Shown: positions 34,579 to 47,397, counted from the stretch's first letter. The stretch is 64,000 nucleotides of DNA from Aaosphaeria pasadenensis (GCA_022813625.1 JAKLMB010000042.1:124001-188000); one strand, 5' to 3'. Numbers and translations are program-made. Notes: generated by a model from the letters alone, not told the origin.

Positions 34579-35899
34579 TCCTCCATTGCTGAGTTTGGCG
34601 TTATGAACTTATGACTCAAGTTCCTTTAGGAATAAACTGATACCCCTTGTCGTTAATCTAATCCATTTTCAATCCTGTACATCACATTTGACTTTTTCTG
34701 CGAATCTTTTCACTTACTATCGCTTGATACTGAGCAAGACAGTTCCGTCCATGTTTTCGACGTTAAGATCAATTACGAAAGGAAACTAGATCTTCTCTCG
34801 AGATATAAATATGGCCACCACTTTGTCAAGCAGGATAGCATAAAACTACATGACAAGTGTGGGACCAACCAGTGCGCAAGCCAAGATTACAGATTAATAC
34901 TGGAGAACTACCATGCCATATCGGGACTCGAAAATGACAGAGTGCATCGACATGACTGCTCACAAACTTGATAGACAAGGTGGGTTAATGTGAAACTTAT
35001 GCAAACTATGTACTTCCCCTGAGAAAGAACAGAGGTGTTTCTGTTTAGTGATCCAGCTTCGTGTCGAGCAGAGCTATCCAAATGTTCAACGATTCCATAT
35101 ATCTTCAAAATCTTATTCAATCAATTGATTAGAAGTCTTCTCAGCACTACGGCCGATGTGGTTGTTATTTGACAGGGACCCTATTCCTTGACAGGCTAAA
35201 GTATAAGCACAACACTTCGTACATGACACTACTACCTTCCTTGGGTTTGTAGCGATGATACTTGTACGTGCAATGAAGTCACCGGAAAGCAAACACCGTC
35301 AATGATGTCCTGTGGTTCTGCGCATATCGATCGCGGCGTCGAAGGAAGTGGCATGTACATACGGAGTACAGCCTCATCTGTCCAGTTCGACATTTCGTGC
35401 TAAGCGATATTTATCTTGATCATCTTACAATCCTTGTCCAAGGCAACCACTAAGACTCCATAGTTACCGAACTCACATACAAGGTACGATTGAAGCCTCC
35501 AAATCGTCATTATGCAGGATTTCTTATTTTACGCTGCCCCAGAAGGCCCTATTGCCTCCAATCAACAAGCGGAAACCCTTGCCCTCCTCTTACCAATTCT
35601 CAACCCTCAGCCTCAACGGAATCGCATGTTACCAAGCTTTCTTGACAACCTACTGGTACCTTACTCTATTCGCGTCCTTAGTTTCGGAGGCCCGCATGCG
35701 GGATGGGTTGAGTTGGGGGCCGTTACAGAGCGGCTGACAGGGTGACCACATCCCCGGTCTGTGAACCCAACGCATGGAAAAGCAAAGAGAATCCAGCTGA
35801 CGATGTCCGGACTGGATCTCATTTCGATTTCTCTCCTCTTCTAATCTGTATTTCTTTTTCCTTATTGCGATGCGTATGTCTTAAATCTATCTCGTCAAC
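34579..35899. other. Intergenic, no supported gene
   Basis: About 1.3 kb of moderate AT content. It should include the 3' UTR of the J-RRM gene and the promoter of the membrane glycoprotein gene (pyrimidine-rich just before 35900). ORFs near 35512 overlap in two frames and are not convincing. Confidence 0.55.
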
Positions 35900-36892
35900 A
35901 TGTCGTTAGCACTTCTGCCGCAGGCCTTCTTCTTGAGCATACCTGCTATTTGGTCTGTTGCCTTTGTCAACACTGCTCAAGCTACATGTTTTGCACCCTC
36001 CGGCACCGAAGCAAGCTTGGACTTCCAGCCTTGCCCCGAACTCGACTCTATATGTTGTGCGCTCAACCGAACGAACGCACCTGGCAAAGATATCAAAGAT
36101 GGGTTTACGAGAGACATCTGCCTATCTAGTGGGCTGTGTCTGAGTACAATGGTGGAGAATGGTGTCAACAAGACGTCCTATTGGCGACCGTTCTGTACCG
36201 AAAAGGATTGGAACAACAATGAATGTCTAAACGTTTGCACGACGGGAGTGAGTAACACCTACCTGTACACAGGCCCGGGAACTAACATCGGTTAGGCATT
36301 TGTGGCAGAGCATGGAAACATCGTGATGACCCCATGTGATCGAGATGCTGGGGCAAACTCAACAACATGGTGCTGCGGCGACTCAAGGTCATGTTGCGAC
36401 TCCAATCCCATAACGATAACACCAAACTTCGGCGAACCCCTACCAACTAGTTCTTCATCGTCCTCTGTACCATCTAGCACCTCGCAAGCCACCTCGACCC
36501 CTTCCTCGACCCCTACCTCGTCAGGCTCGCCAGAGAGCAGTAGCAGTAGTGGTCTCTCCACTGGAACAAAAGCGGGCATAGGTGTTGGCGTTGCGGTTGG
36601 AGGGCTTGTCTTCCTCGCGCTCGGCTTCTTCATAGCAAAATCGATGTATTGGAAGAAAAGAGCAAAGGATAATGGAGCACCAGGAGGTGAACAGTACGAC
36701 AGGGTCGCGAGCGTGCCAGAAGATCCTACCAAATTTTCAGGATATCCGCAGCCGGGTTGGCCAAATACGGTCGCAGCATACCATGGAAGCGAATTGGGGC
36801 AAGAGAGCGCACGGTACGAAATGCCAGGCATGCCAGTACAGAAAGATGCCCAGGAACTGCCAGCAATGGAGGAAAACGCTTTACGAAAGTGA
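35900..36892 (+). CDS. Cys-rich, Ser/Thr-rich single-pass surface membrane protein
   Basis: Two exons (35900..36247 and 36296..36892; 48-nt intron GTGAGT...GGTTAG) give 314 residues. A signal peptide (about 1-28, ending AQA-TC) is followed by an extracellular part with about 14 cysteines in a pattern such as CPELDSICCALN and WCCGDSRSCCDSN, then a Ser/Thr/Pro stalk (about 155-195) likely O-glycosylated, one membrane helix (AGIGVGVAVGGLVFLALGFFIA), a basic stop (KSMYWKKRAK) and a cytoplasmic tail with Pro and Tyr residues. This layout is common in fungal wall sensors and Mid2-like proteins, though no WSC domain motif is seen. Function is unknown; a cell-surface sensor is inference only. The second exon begins with Ala and has no ATG of its own, so the splice is required. 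Confidence 0.85.
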
Positions 36893-37243
36893 ATTATCGC
36901 TAGAGAACTGTCTTTTAAACCTATGAAATAGCTAATACCTGTCCAAAATCCCAGAAACATGGGAAAGAGTGTATATATGCCAAATCTTCACTGTCTGAAG
37001 TTAGACTAGACTCACGAAAAACGAACTCCTAACAATCCAAGAATACTATCAAAGGATCCAACGTACGCCTGCCAATACTCCATACCGGACCTAAAACTCC
37101 ATACTCAAAAGTTGTTCGTTTGGTTCTCAATCCGTATGTCGCCATGTTGGGTCAAGTTGACAACTTTACCGTGAACAGTGATGCCATAATTCCCAGAACT
37201 CTGTTTTGAAGTTATCATTTGGTGTTCGTGATTTCGGGGCTTG
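36893..37243. other. Convergent 3' region
   Basis: A 351-bp gap between the ends of the surface protein gene and the hydrolase gene, which face each other. Nothing but 3' UTR-like sequence is seen. Confidence 0.5.
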
Positions 37244-38237
37244 CTATCCTACCTCTTCCTGCTCGGCATTCCGTGTTGCTTCTATTACTTGCTTGATCTT
37301 TGCTCTGATAGACTTGTAGCCATTATCTTCTTCATCGTCGTACTTGCAGATGTTGATATGATTCTCCCTTATCGGCAGTATCTCGCCAACTCCTGGGTAA
37401 GATGCATCTTCCTCTTTGACAATCCACTTCAACCATCATCAGTTTGCAGTACGTAATTATGAGGGATTCAGAGCTTACCACTTTGCCGGTTGCCTTCTGC
37501 TCGAAAAAGAAGACGACCGCTAACTTATCAGGTGTCTGATTTCGCTGGCGAACAATTTCCGGGAATCCAAATCGAAGATCTTTCAGCTCTTTAGAGTCCA
37601 GCGTAAGATTCCTCAACGTAGTCTGGTCGGTCCTCTGAACCAGATTGAAGATCCGTCGGGCAACATCTGCCCAACCGGCAATCTTGGATCCATAGAATGG
37701 TGTCCCAAGAAAGACCATGCCAATGATTTTCTGAGAAATCGATTTGATGCTGTCTCCATCCGTGGCCTGATTCCCGCCATAGATGACTTGGGCAAGGACC
37801 AGTCCTCCCATACTGTGACCTACAACAACGATTGGGCGATCCTTCTACCAAAGCCGTGCTTAGTTGTTCATCTATTCGTGGAAAGGTTGACGAACTTACA
37901 GTATCTGTCCCCTTTCTTCTATCGTCAAGAAGGCTACATAGTTGCCTTGCGTCGTCAGCAAGGCTCCCCTGCGTCACCTCCGCAGAGTCACTATGTATAA
38001 TCCCGGAATCATAGCCAAAACTTAGAATTCGACTTTTCGGAATATCTTTTGCAAGAAGTTCTTTGGGCCAAATTACTTCGTTTTTGGTCCAGGTGGAGGC
38101 TCTTCCCCCTCGGAGGCCATGGACGAACAAGATACTATGGCAGTCAGTTTGGATTATATCCTACATCATTAGGCTTTTGCATACTCAACTTCAGCTTTTT
38201 CATCTTCATGCCACTGGATCAACCCATATTGTGACAT
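37244..38237 (-). CDS. SERAC1/SesB-like alpha/beta-hydrolase, candidate NLR-associated effector
   Basis: Four exons (38237..38185, 38134..37900, 37844..37479, 37426..37244; introns 50, 55, 52 nt) give 278 residues. The fold is an alpha/beta hydrolase (lipase-like): GLIQWHEDEKAEVDILFVHG near the start with the oxyanion HG (23-24), FGYDSGI, SLADDARQLCSLL, the nucleophile elbow VVVGHSMGG (Ser107), VFLGTPFYGSKIAGW, and the His block ENHINICKYD (His241). The acidic member of the triad cannot be assigned with certainty. In fungi this domain is usually the N-terminal effector of NACHT/NB-ARC proteins or a separate gene beside them (SesB type), where membrane lipids are the supposed target. Here it is a free-standing gene, 256 bp from and divergent to a NACHT NLR. 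I see no amyloid motif in it. The chosen ATG is the first that precedes the domain. Confidence 0.85.
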
Positions 38238-38493
38238 TTCATATCGATTTGATTCAACGAACTGGTGAAGGGTTTGAGTGGGTATTGGTCTCCTGAAACT
38301 ACAGTAATAACGTATTGATGCCTATTCAGCTGAGAAGGTCCTCGCGGCAGCAGGGTTTAGCGATGTATGCAAGCCATCAATGGGTACATGATTTGGCTCA
38401 CGTGTACTCCCCGCATCTCAGCTATATACAGATATCTCAATATATCACCAACCTTCTCCCTGTAAGTATATTTCAACGGACGAGTTGTCCGCC
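38238..38493. promoter_or_regulatory. Shared divergent promoter of the hydrolase and NLR genes
   Basis: The two start codons are separated by 256 bp on opposite strands, so both promoters must share this region. CTATATACAGATATC at about 38421 could serve the NLR gene as a TATA element. The layout suggests co-regulation (inference). Confidence 0.5.
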
Positions 38494-41284
38494 ATGAATC
38501 CAGTCACCATCAATCATGCTGGAGGAGATATCAATATTGGTAGGCTCAGACCGTCTTGTGCAGATCCACTTTCTAACACATTTTCAGGAACCCAAAACAA
38601 TAACCTCAACGGGAACTCGTCGCCGGCCTTATCGTTCTTCAAAACGTCAGGATACGAGTCATACAAGAATATAAACCCCAAACGCGAGCCTCAAACATGC
38701 AGATGGTTTCTGGAACACCCAACATTTCAAGCCTGGAAGGCAAGAGATAAAGGCGGGCTGCTCTGGCTCACAGCCGACCCAGGTTGCGGCAAATCGGTGC
38801 TGTCGCGAGCACTGATCGATGAAAGATTAGTCGGCGTAGACACTAGTACGATTTGCTTTTTTTTCTTCAAGGACAACAACGACCAAAATAGCATTGCTAC
38901 AACTTTGTGTGCTCTCCTTCACCAGCTTCTTCGCGCGAGGAAGAGCGAGGGTCTCTTCTCAAAGTACTGTGTACCAGCCATTGGAGAATGCGCCGACGAC
39001 CTAAAAACGGATTTCGAAGAACTATGGAAAGTGTTCAAAAAGATCGCATTGGATCCGTCCGTTGGTGACATCATTATCGTGCTCGATGCCCTCGACGAGT
39101 GTCCGACGACGAGTAGGAACATCCTGATTGACAGGATAGGGGAACTGTATGACGACGCTCAAGAGGAGTGTAGGCTGAAGTTCCTAGTGACAAGCCGTCC
39201 GTACCATGAGATCAAGGTCAAATTCAATCCACTATTACGCAAACTCTTCACTATTCGGCTTGATGGAGACGCCGAGTCTGACAGTATCTGTCAGGAGATC
39301 GATACTGTCATTCGAACCAAAGTGGCAAATATCGCACAAAACCTCGATTTAGGAAACGACCTAGCGATGACCCTGCTCAGAAGACTTCGAGAAACCCAAA
39401 ACAGGACTTATCTATGGGTCCATTTAATTCTCGAGGGCTTTGAAGAGTCCTTTGCGTTCACGCACCAAAAGATAGAAAAGTTCATAAGCACCCTTCCTGG
39501 CTCAGTTGAGGCGGCCTACGAAAGGATATTGGATCGATGCCGTAATCGTGCGGATGCAAGAAAAATCCTCCATATCGTTATAGCCGCACAAAGACCACTT
39601 ACATTGGAGGAATTTGACATTGCTCTTGAAATTAACACTGATTTGGATGCACCTACGACAGATATTCGGCATCTCAATTGTCTCGGCAATGATCACAGGC
39701 TCGCAATGATTCGTAACACATGTGGACTTTTCGTCACCGTTACATACAATCGAATTAGCCTAATCCATCAGACGGCATACGAATTTCTCATTCAGAAAGA
39801 AGCTAGTGCAAGTACGCCGATGACATGGCAATACTCTGTATACCCGCAGGACGCGCACCAAGTTCTTGCAGAGATATGCATTATCTACCACATCGCCTAT
39901 ATACGTTCCAAGCCGCACTGTCTTAGTTCTGGCTCCTGTGAATATTTTCAATTCATCGAATATACTAGAATCAATTGGCTGAAGCATGTGTGCCTGGCGA
40001 AAATGCAGAGCCTGGGCTGGATATTAAGAATTACAGAGCTGCTCAATTTGGGCTTCAACCAAAAAGTTCTTAGTACGATCACGTTTCGAGAAGCTGGTTT
40101 ACTCCGAGCCCCATGGGAAATTTCCTGGGATAAGAAACGCTGCCCTTTGTATTGGACATGTGCTTTGGGCTTGATGGACGCAATGAAAACCTTACTGGAT
40201 TGTCGATCAGCGAACCTTTGGGAGATGAGCAATGCCAGTGACATACTTCAGCTAGCTGTTACAGACAAGAATCAGGGTTTGGAGTCAACAAACCTACTAT
40301 TGAATTCGACTGATCCAAAAATACCGCTCACGCAGGACGTTTTAGATGCGGTCATAACTAATTTTGAACTGGGAGCGGCAATATTGCAAGTAATTCTTGA
40401 AAGCCGACCAAATGAAGTTATCACCGACGCCGAACTGTTAAAAAAGCTCCTCTCAAAATTTCGATTTGGAAAAGCAATGCCAGAGCTTCTCTCTAGCTTC
40501 CTATACCCCTGTTCCGGAAGATGGTATACTGACAGATATTGCCTGTCAATGGGTTTGTTACAGCAGATCCCGATCACAGACCGTGTAGTCACAAAAGCGA
40601 TGCACTTGTCTTGTTCAAAGGTACCAGGTCCAAGCCAAAACAGATACTTAGATAACATTATAGTAGAAAACCTCAAACGATTCATCCTGCGAAGCAAAAT
40701 CCTTTGTGGATGCTCTTTTACAGCAACGAGGAAAGGATGTCACAATCAGTAGTGAGACTATTATCGCTTCCTTGCAGTTTTCATGCGTTCATGTATTTAC
40801 TTCTCTTGTTTCATGGCGACCCCAAGATTTCGGGCTGGTAAACATGAGTTGGGAAGTCAATGGTGATCAGACAAGATTCAAATCTGTGTGCTACTTAGTG
40901 GCGTGTATGCTCAAGTGGCCTAGTGGCGATGGTGCAATTCCTCCCAAAAAGCCAACTGGTTGCGGCGACGATGTCGCAGCCTCGGATCAGCTTATTCAAT
41001 TTCTTGTCCAGCGAGAGAAAGATGAAGGAAGCCTTGAGAGCACCACTCGTCTAATGTCTATATGTACTCGTGCCGGCAGAAATGGTGCTAGATGCATTCG
41101 ACAGCTAGTCGAGTCGCAGGAGGAGAGAGTTCTTGCAGGTGTGAGTTTGCTTGTTGAAGACCCCTCCAGTAGGGTGGAAAGAGTTGGTGCATTCCACTTT
41201 AGAGTGACATTCTTGCCGCACTTTCACAAGGAGTATTACAGCCATAAGACAAAAGTTGGAATGCCATCTCTTCGAGGTCTGTAA
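38494..41284 (+). CDS. NACHT-type NLR (STAND NTPase) with N-terminal RHIM/PP-like motif
   Basis: Three exons (38494..38539, 38588..40620, 40667..41284; introns 48 and 46 nt) give 898 residues. Residues 6-24 read INHAGGDINIGTQNNNLNG, an Asn/Gly-rich motif with an I-N-I-G core that resembles RHIM/PP-type amyloid-signalling motifs at the N-terminus of fungal NLRs. The NACHT domain follows: WFLEHPTFQAW linker, Walker A ADPGCGKSVLS (78-88), Walker B IIIVLDALDECP (176-187) and FLVTSRP. A winged-helix-like part follows (SVEAAYERILDRC ... LTLEEFDIALEI). The last third has degenerate repeats, LLxxRGxxVTIxxExI-like near the second splice (ALLQQRGKDVTISSETIIAS), typical of fungal NLR sensor ends. The second intron is inferred from a frame change at 40621-40666 with fitting GT, branch TAACAT and TAG. 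NLRs of this type sense non-self and activate a death effector. Confidence 0.85.
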
Positions 41285-44200
41285 ATGGTTTATCGTGGCA
41301 TAAGAATCACCTTGCTATAAATTTTCGATACATTTTTATGAAGAAGGATTCATTCACAATTCTGTCGATTGTTAATCGCTTATTCAAACGCTCACGCTTG
41401 CTTTGGGCGTCAACTGATAGACGAATTATCAGACGTACATGTCCTTTCTGATTAATGCCGGTGCTGGAAAGCAAAAATATGCTGCCATGTAAGAAGAAAC
41501 ACCGTGGATTTCTTGACACTTTGCAGATTGTATATTACTGGCTCAAAGACAACTGTTCCAGAGATATCTCTCTCCAGGGAAAACGAACAACAATATTGTC
41601 GGCTGATAAATCTCGAAATTCAATTGTCTGTGGAGCTTCCATATGTTTTGTAGCATACAAATGCTAACACTGCTCAACGCGGGAATGGATTGATAGTGAA
41701 CGAAGAACGAATGTTCTTGTCATAGGTTAAGAATCGGAGGTTTTCGAATTGCGATCAGGAAATTAGACATAGTAATTTTGATTTTAGACAATAACTAATG
41801 ACTTTTGAGCTAATATGACGAAGCGACATACACCTCAATCTTTAATTGCTGCATTCACGATAACTATCGTGAAATGAGAAAGCATAACTAAAGAGACGGA
41901 ACTCAAAACATCGATATTCCTCCAGACAAGACTAATTATCACCTCTATACCGCCCACAAGCTTTCCCAATATTCTCATAAGACACGGGTCCAGCCAGTCT
42001 CAAGATCACAACTATTATATGCACAGCAAATATAGCACGTCACGATGCAAACCCCAACATGTCGTTGTGCAGCGTAATCCATGCCGAAAGCCACCACCAA
42101 GCCACCGCCACCTCGATTGCCCCCACCCTAAGATCTCGACTCCGACATCTCACTATGGAATCTCACATGCACGCTCAAGACCGGGTAATGGGATAAATTA
42201 GAAAATGCGTTAATCGTCAATTGCCTGGCTTTTCAGGGCAAATCTTGATCCGAGGTTGAATTCGGTGTAAGACCACCGACGCTAAATTAGTGGACCGATG
42301 TTTCGACCTGGGCATCGTGGTGCCGCGGTAGTTCGAATTACAATCGGGCCGGGCAGGTTGGGGGCCTTGATGATTAGTTCGAGGTCTGCGTGGTGGTGGA
42401 TACTGACTGTACTTGTGAGCACTCGGAGGTGTTGAAGTTGAAGATTTCATACATTGAGGAGGATATATTGATCTGTTCATTATGTGATTCGAGGATGTCT
42501 TAGGTTCGAGGGCAGACTACGTATCTCACGTTGGGCGAGTCACTGAATTTGGTGTCAGTCTTGAAATTTGGGATCCAGGTCTTAGATTTCTTTGACACCC
42601 TTGTAAATGGGGGGTTGCTCCGAATTCTTGGTACATATTGTTGGTGCATGTGTACCAACACAGCGGTGCCCAAAAGAAGGAACAATCCACTCAAATACTA
42701 ACAGAACATCAAAGATTTATGCTCATCAATCTTCATCCTCATCATTTTGTACATAGCATGTGTTAATAGCACTATGCGATTGTGGCATTCTTCAATTTCC
42801 ATCTAAAGCATCATCAATTAGTCTTTCCATATTATACAAGCACTAATGTAGATTATATACGTCGATTCTAGCATCGCCATTTAACTCAACCTGTTGGATG
42901 TTGTGCTTGGAAAAATTAGGTAAGCATTGATTTAGAGACATGGGATGAGCTGTGACGATAAACTGCTTCTAATTTTGAGAGCAGCTGGACCTTTTTGTTG
43001 CAACCAATCGTATGTAGCACCAACTCTGGAAGAATGGATGACCTGTGGCATATAATCTACACGGTGAGAATTATATCCTTCAATAAGTCTATAGTGTGTT
43101 GGTTCTCAGAATCTCGTTATGTAGATTCCCTTTGGAGTTGCTACGCTGTTCTGGAACAGTTCGAGGTTGATAGACATTATTCGTCATAATCTTCAAGGCA
43201 ATCAGATGCATCAGCAACCACCTCGCCTCTGATTAATATTAGCAGAGCTCAAGCCGAATTATCGTACAAGGTAGTCTACGATGCTCCATTGGTTTCTAAT
43301 AGTGGATTGAAGGGTGCTTCAATTCATACTACCCCAGAGCAAAATGTGCGATTCTGGCAGCATCTTAGATGTCTTCAACTCTTAGAGTCTAAAGATTTAT
43401 TATCGTCTTCAAATAAGTCAGCATTCGTACGGAAATGATCGACATCGGCGAAATCTCTACGCGTGCTCGGGACAAATCGATGTGCTCATTCATCGTCGTA
43501 ACGTGGTCATAGGTGCAACGAAGTATAGGTCGGAGATGAAATGGGCGCGCGCAACCACCAAACGACCGCGTGGGTGGAAATGAAGATTGCGCGAAAGGGG
43601 CTTGCATGATGGACGAAAGGAAGATGAAGTTGGTCGTGTACCGCGCTATACGACCCTGCATATTAGGTATGTACGAACAACACCATCCTCGAAAAGGCGC
43701 GTAAGAACGAATTCACACGGAGATGGCTTGCGCTATGAAGCCATTAATGGTGAAGGAAAGGAGAATGTTTCAGCTGTTGTTCTTGAATCCTCAAGTTTTC
43801 GGAAAGCCTGATCGTGTGCCGAAGGATCGGACATTCGAGGCTCGTCAGGTATCGGAAGCTATGTAGCAGATGTCATGATCCTCGTGGAAGGGTCACGCCT
43901 ACATTTGTAATTTAGGCAGATATAAAACACTAGAATGGATAGCCGCTCAGGTTCATTGCCTCAAAATCCGGCAGCCTTGCAAAAATAGGAATATGGAACA
44001 GAATTCAGGTAGCTTCGAGAGACAAGCATTACTTGGCAGTCTCTAGACTTCAATAAGATTTGACATCTGCACACATGAGATTAGCCACGCCTCGCGTGAG
44101 GTGCCATCGTTTGGACATTTTGATGTTTGGGCGGAGACAGGGACCGAGGGATTACAATCTCGCATCGGCAGTGGCAGACTTCTTTCAGTTAAGACTTCAC

Positions 44201-45673
44201 GGGATGCTGTGGGGCGCCATGATCCACCCAAGGGCAAGCGAGCGTTTCTGTCAAATCGCCTGCTTGTTCGTGCAGTTACAAGTAGTGTGGCGTCGAAGGA
44301 ACGGTAGGAGATACTGCAAATGGAAATCTTCATTGGCCAGGGGCACCATTTGGATTCAAATTTTAGCATGGCAGGTAGTTCGCAACGGTCATAGCGCACA
44401 CGGCGCCACCCCATGGGCAAAATGGTTCCCCGGCCAGCGCTACAGTGGACTGGCAACTAGTTCAAGGCGGGGAGTTGAAGAGTTACTCGTACAGCAACTC
44501 TCTAAAGCGGATTGATTTGGCAAGGCATAGGGCGATCGGACCGGGGAAGCGTTTGAGGTGGCACTGTCCCAGCTTCCTCTAACAAGATCAGGACAATGGT
44601 AAGTAAGGGAAATGCCAACAGCAACGGCAAATGCAACGGCCTGGTCGACAGACACTGTCGTGTAGTGTCAATGGCGCGAATGGAGTGGTTTTACAGCAGT
44701 GTGCTAATGGCAAGTCGTTGAAGCAAGAAGATATCGGTGCATACACTCTAAACCAACATCGGTATAGCTCGTGGTACATCATCCGCATTGTGAACAGAAA
44801 CTCCACCAACAAAACCCCTCACATCAATTCATCTCTTTCAGTTCGTCCCAGATCATCGACCACGCCATCCAGCACCGTGATCTTCATGATCTCGAACGTG
44901 GACTCGATCACAAAGTTATCAACCGCCTCCAGAGGTTCATATAGCATATCGGTAATATAGACAGGGGCTATCGCCATTCTGCCGGCTTAACTACAACTCC
45001 CCAGCCTTGCAGGCGCCTCCAGATCTTCCAGAAGAGCTTCCAGAAGAGCTGCCTTTAGGCCATCTCCCCAGATTTGCGCGTGACGGTTACACATACAAAC
45101 ATGTGTGTACCGGGTCAATGGACCAAACCGTCAGCCTTGCTTTCGAGCAAGTCTGTTGATTCGACTACTCAAACGCATGGGCTTCAACACGAGACATGAT
45201 ATTGGAATTGTACCGGAATGCCGCGCCGGACGCCGGGCTTTTACTCCACGATGATCTCCCTCACGTGCTGTCCCGCATTGACGGCGGTGGTTGGCCTAGG
45301 AGTAGACCAAGTCCATCTAGTCAACACCATCCTATCTTTTGGACATGATTCCGAGCACTCTGCCCCTTGTAGTACTGTCGCCGCACAGAGTGCATAGCAT
45401 TCCAACGAATCCATGCACCACATTTACCCGGTCCGCTAAACCTCTTAGATATCTCCAGGATATGCATTGACCATTTTCAACCCGCAAACAAAGTACCCTA
45501 AGGAAGCAGTCACATATATATGGCCCAGCAATGCTGTTCGAAATGTATCCTGCAAGCTTCTGACGCTCGGGTTTCGACAACATAACTACACGCCAGTCCT
45601 GGGCTGATCTGCCATTGCGATTGTCTTTTCAATTGCACACTCTGGGAATTGCTAGTTCTCAAGGTCGCCCATC
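41285..45673. other. Gene-poor stretch after the NLR gene
   Basis: About 4.4 kb, AT-rich up to about 43.4 kb and less so after. Frames of up to 151 codons near 44043-44515 overlap on both strands and match nothing I recognise. A frame at 44631-44960 has no ATG-driven signal peptide or motif. No transposon ends or polymerase motifs are visible. It may be decayed accessory DNA. Confidence 0.5.
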
Positions 45674-47397
45674 ATGTTTAATAAGACCAAAAACCTGAAG
45701 AATGCGAGGGCCGCCGATGTCGAGGTTGCCCAAGCTGAGGCTCCTCACCTCCAGCGTGTGGAATGGACAAAAGAGCCTGGGTTGAGGAAGCTCTACTTCT
45801 GGGCCTTTATCATCTGTATCGCCTCTGCGACTACAGGTTATGACGGGTATGCGCACATTCGAGATCTATGATATTAGCATCCACTAACCTTGATCAGTTC
45901 CATGTTGAACAATTTGCGCATCCTACCCTCTTTCAAGACTTTCTTCAGCGATCCATCGGGCAATACCTTGGGTATATTGACCGCACTCTATTCCATCGGT
46001 TCCATCGCCTCACTTCCCGTCACTCCTTACATCGCGGATCACTGGGGTCGTAAGGCCGCCATCACCTGCGGTTGTGTTATCATGATTGCTGGTGCTGTTG
46101 TCCAAACGTGCTCCAAGCACCCCAATGAGCTTCGCATGTTCATGGCTGGCCGTTTCTTCATGGGTTTTGGTAACTCTCTTGCACAGCTATCTTCCCCGCT
46201 CTTGCTTGCGGAATTGTGCCATCCCCAACATCGTGGCCGTGTTACCGCTATCTACAACTGTCTCTGGAACGTCGGTGCTATCATTTGTACCTGGTTGACC
46301 TTCGGTACCAAGCGTATTGATTCCGACTGGTCGTGGCGTGTCCCCGCTTTGGGCCAGGCTCTTCCTTCGATTATTCAACTTGCTTTCATCTTCTTCATCC
46401 CAGAGTCGCCCCGTTGGTTGATCTCTAAGGAACGCAATGAGGAGGCACTTCAGATTCTCGGCAAATACCACGCTAACGGCGACATCAACAATGCCACTGT
46501 TCAGTTCGAATACCAGGAAATTAAGGAAACCCTGCGCTTGGAATTTATGTACCAGAAGACTTCCTCATACCTCGACTTCTTCAAAACCAGGGGCAACCGA
46601 TACAGACTTCTTTTGCTTTGCTCCCTCGGTTTGTTCTCGCAGTGGTCTGGCAACGGTCTCGTCTCCTACTACGCCACTGATGTTTACAAGTCGATTGGTA
46701 TCACCGACCCTGATACTCAACTTGGCATCAACGGTGGTCTTACCATCCTCTCGCTCATCGTCTCCGTTTCTTGCGCTTTGTTGGTCGACCGTATTGGCCG
46801 TCGCCCACTTTTCCTTGCAGCGACAGCCTCCATGTGCGCCACCTTCGTTATCTGGACGATCTGCTCTTCGCAACAGGAAGCCAAGCAGAGCAAGGCTGCT
46901 GGTCGAGCTGTCATCGCCATGATCTGGCTCTTCTCCGTCGCCTATGCCCTCGCCTGGTCTGGTCTCCTCGTCGCCTACACTGTAGAGATTTTACCTTTTA
47001 AAATCCGTGCCAAGGGCTTGATGATAATGAATTTCTGGATCCAGGTTGCCTTGACCATTAACCAATATGTCAATCCTCTTGGTTTCGATCACTTGAAGCC
47101 AACCTGGAAGCTGTACACTATCTACGCTGTAAGTCTGCGCCTAGTTCGAAAGGAAATTGTCCGTACGCTAACATGCAACAGTGCTGGATCGCATTCGAAT
47201 TAGTCTTCGTCTTCTTCTTCTACATCGAGACCAAGGGTCCCACTCTCGAGGAGATCGCCAAGATCTTTGATGGTGATGATGCTCAGGTCGCTGATGTCAA
47301 TCTCGACAAAGTTGGCTCCGCTACCCATACGAGCGGCTACGAGAAGAACGATGTGGCCGTGAACGAACTGAAGGTTCAGGACTCCAACAAATACTAA
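45674..47397 (+). CDS. MFS sugar/hexose-lactose-type transporter
   Basis: Three exons (45674..45846, 45898..47128, 47182..47397; introns 51 and 53 nt) give 539 residues with about twelve membrane helices. Sugar-porter signatures are present: GYDGSMLNN after helix 1, the loop DHWGRKAAI, RFFMGFGNSLAQ, LAELCHPQHRGRV, PESPRWLISKERNEEALQIL, DRIGRRPLFL, and the last block ETKGPTLEEIAKIFDG. This order marks the fungal sugar porter group close to lactose/hexose permeases; the exact substrate cannot be read. The protein sits in the plasma membrane and imports a sugar with protons (family knowledge). Codon use is strongly biased toward C/T-ending codons, which suggests high expression. No metabolic enzyme gene is adjacent. 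Confidence 0.94.

Noticed and set aside
44043..44515. Overlapping 137- and 151-codon frames on opposite strands
   Set aside because: Neither shows a known domain, signal peptide or splice pattern; kept only as a note on decayed DNA.
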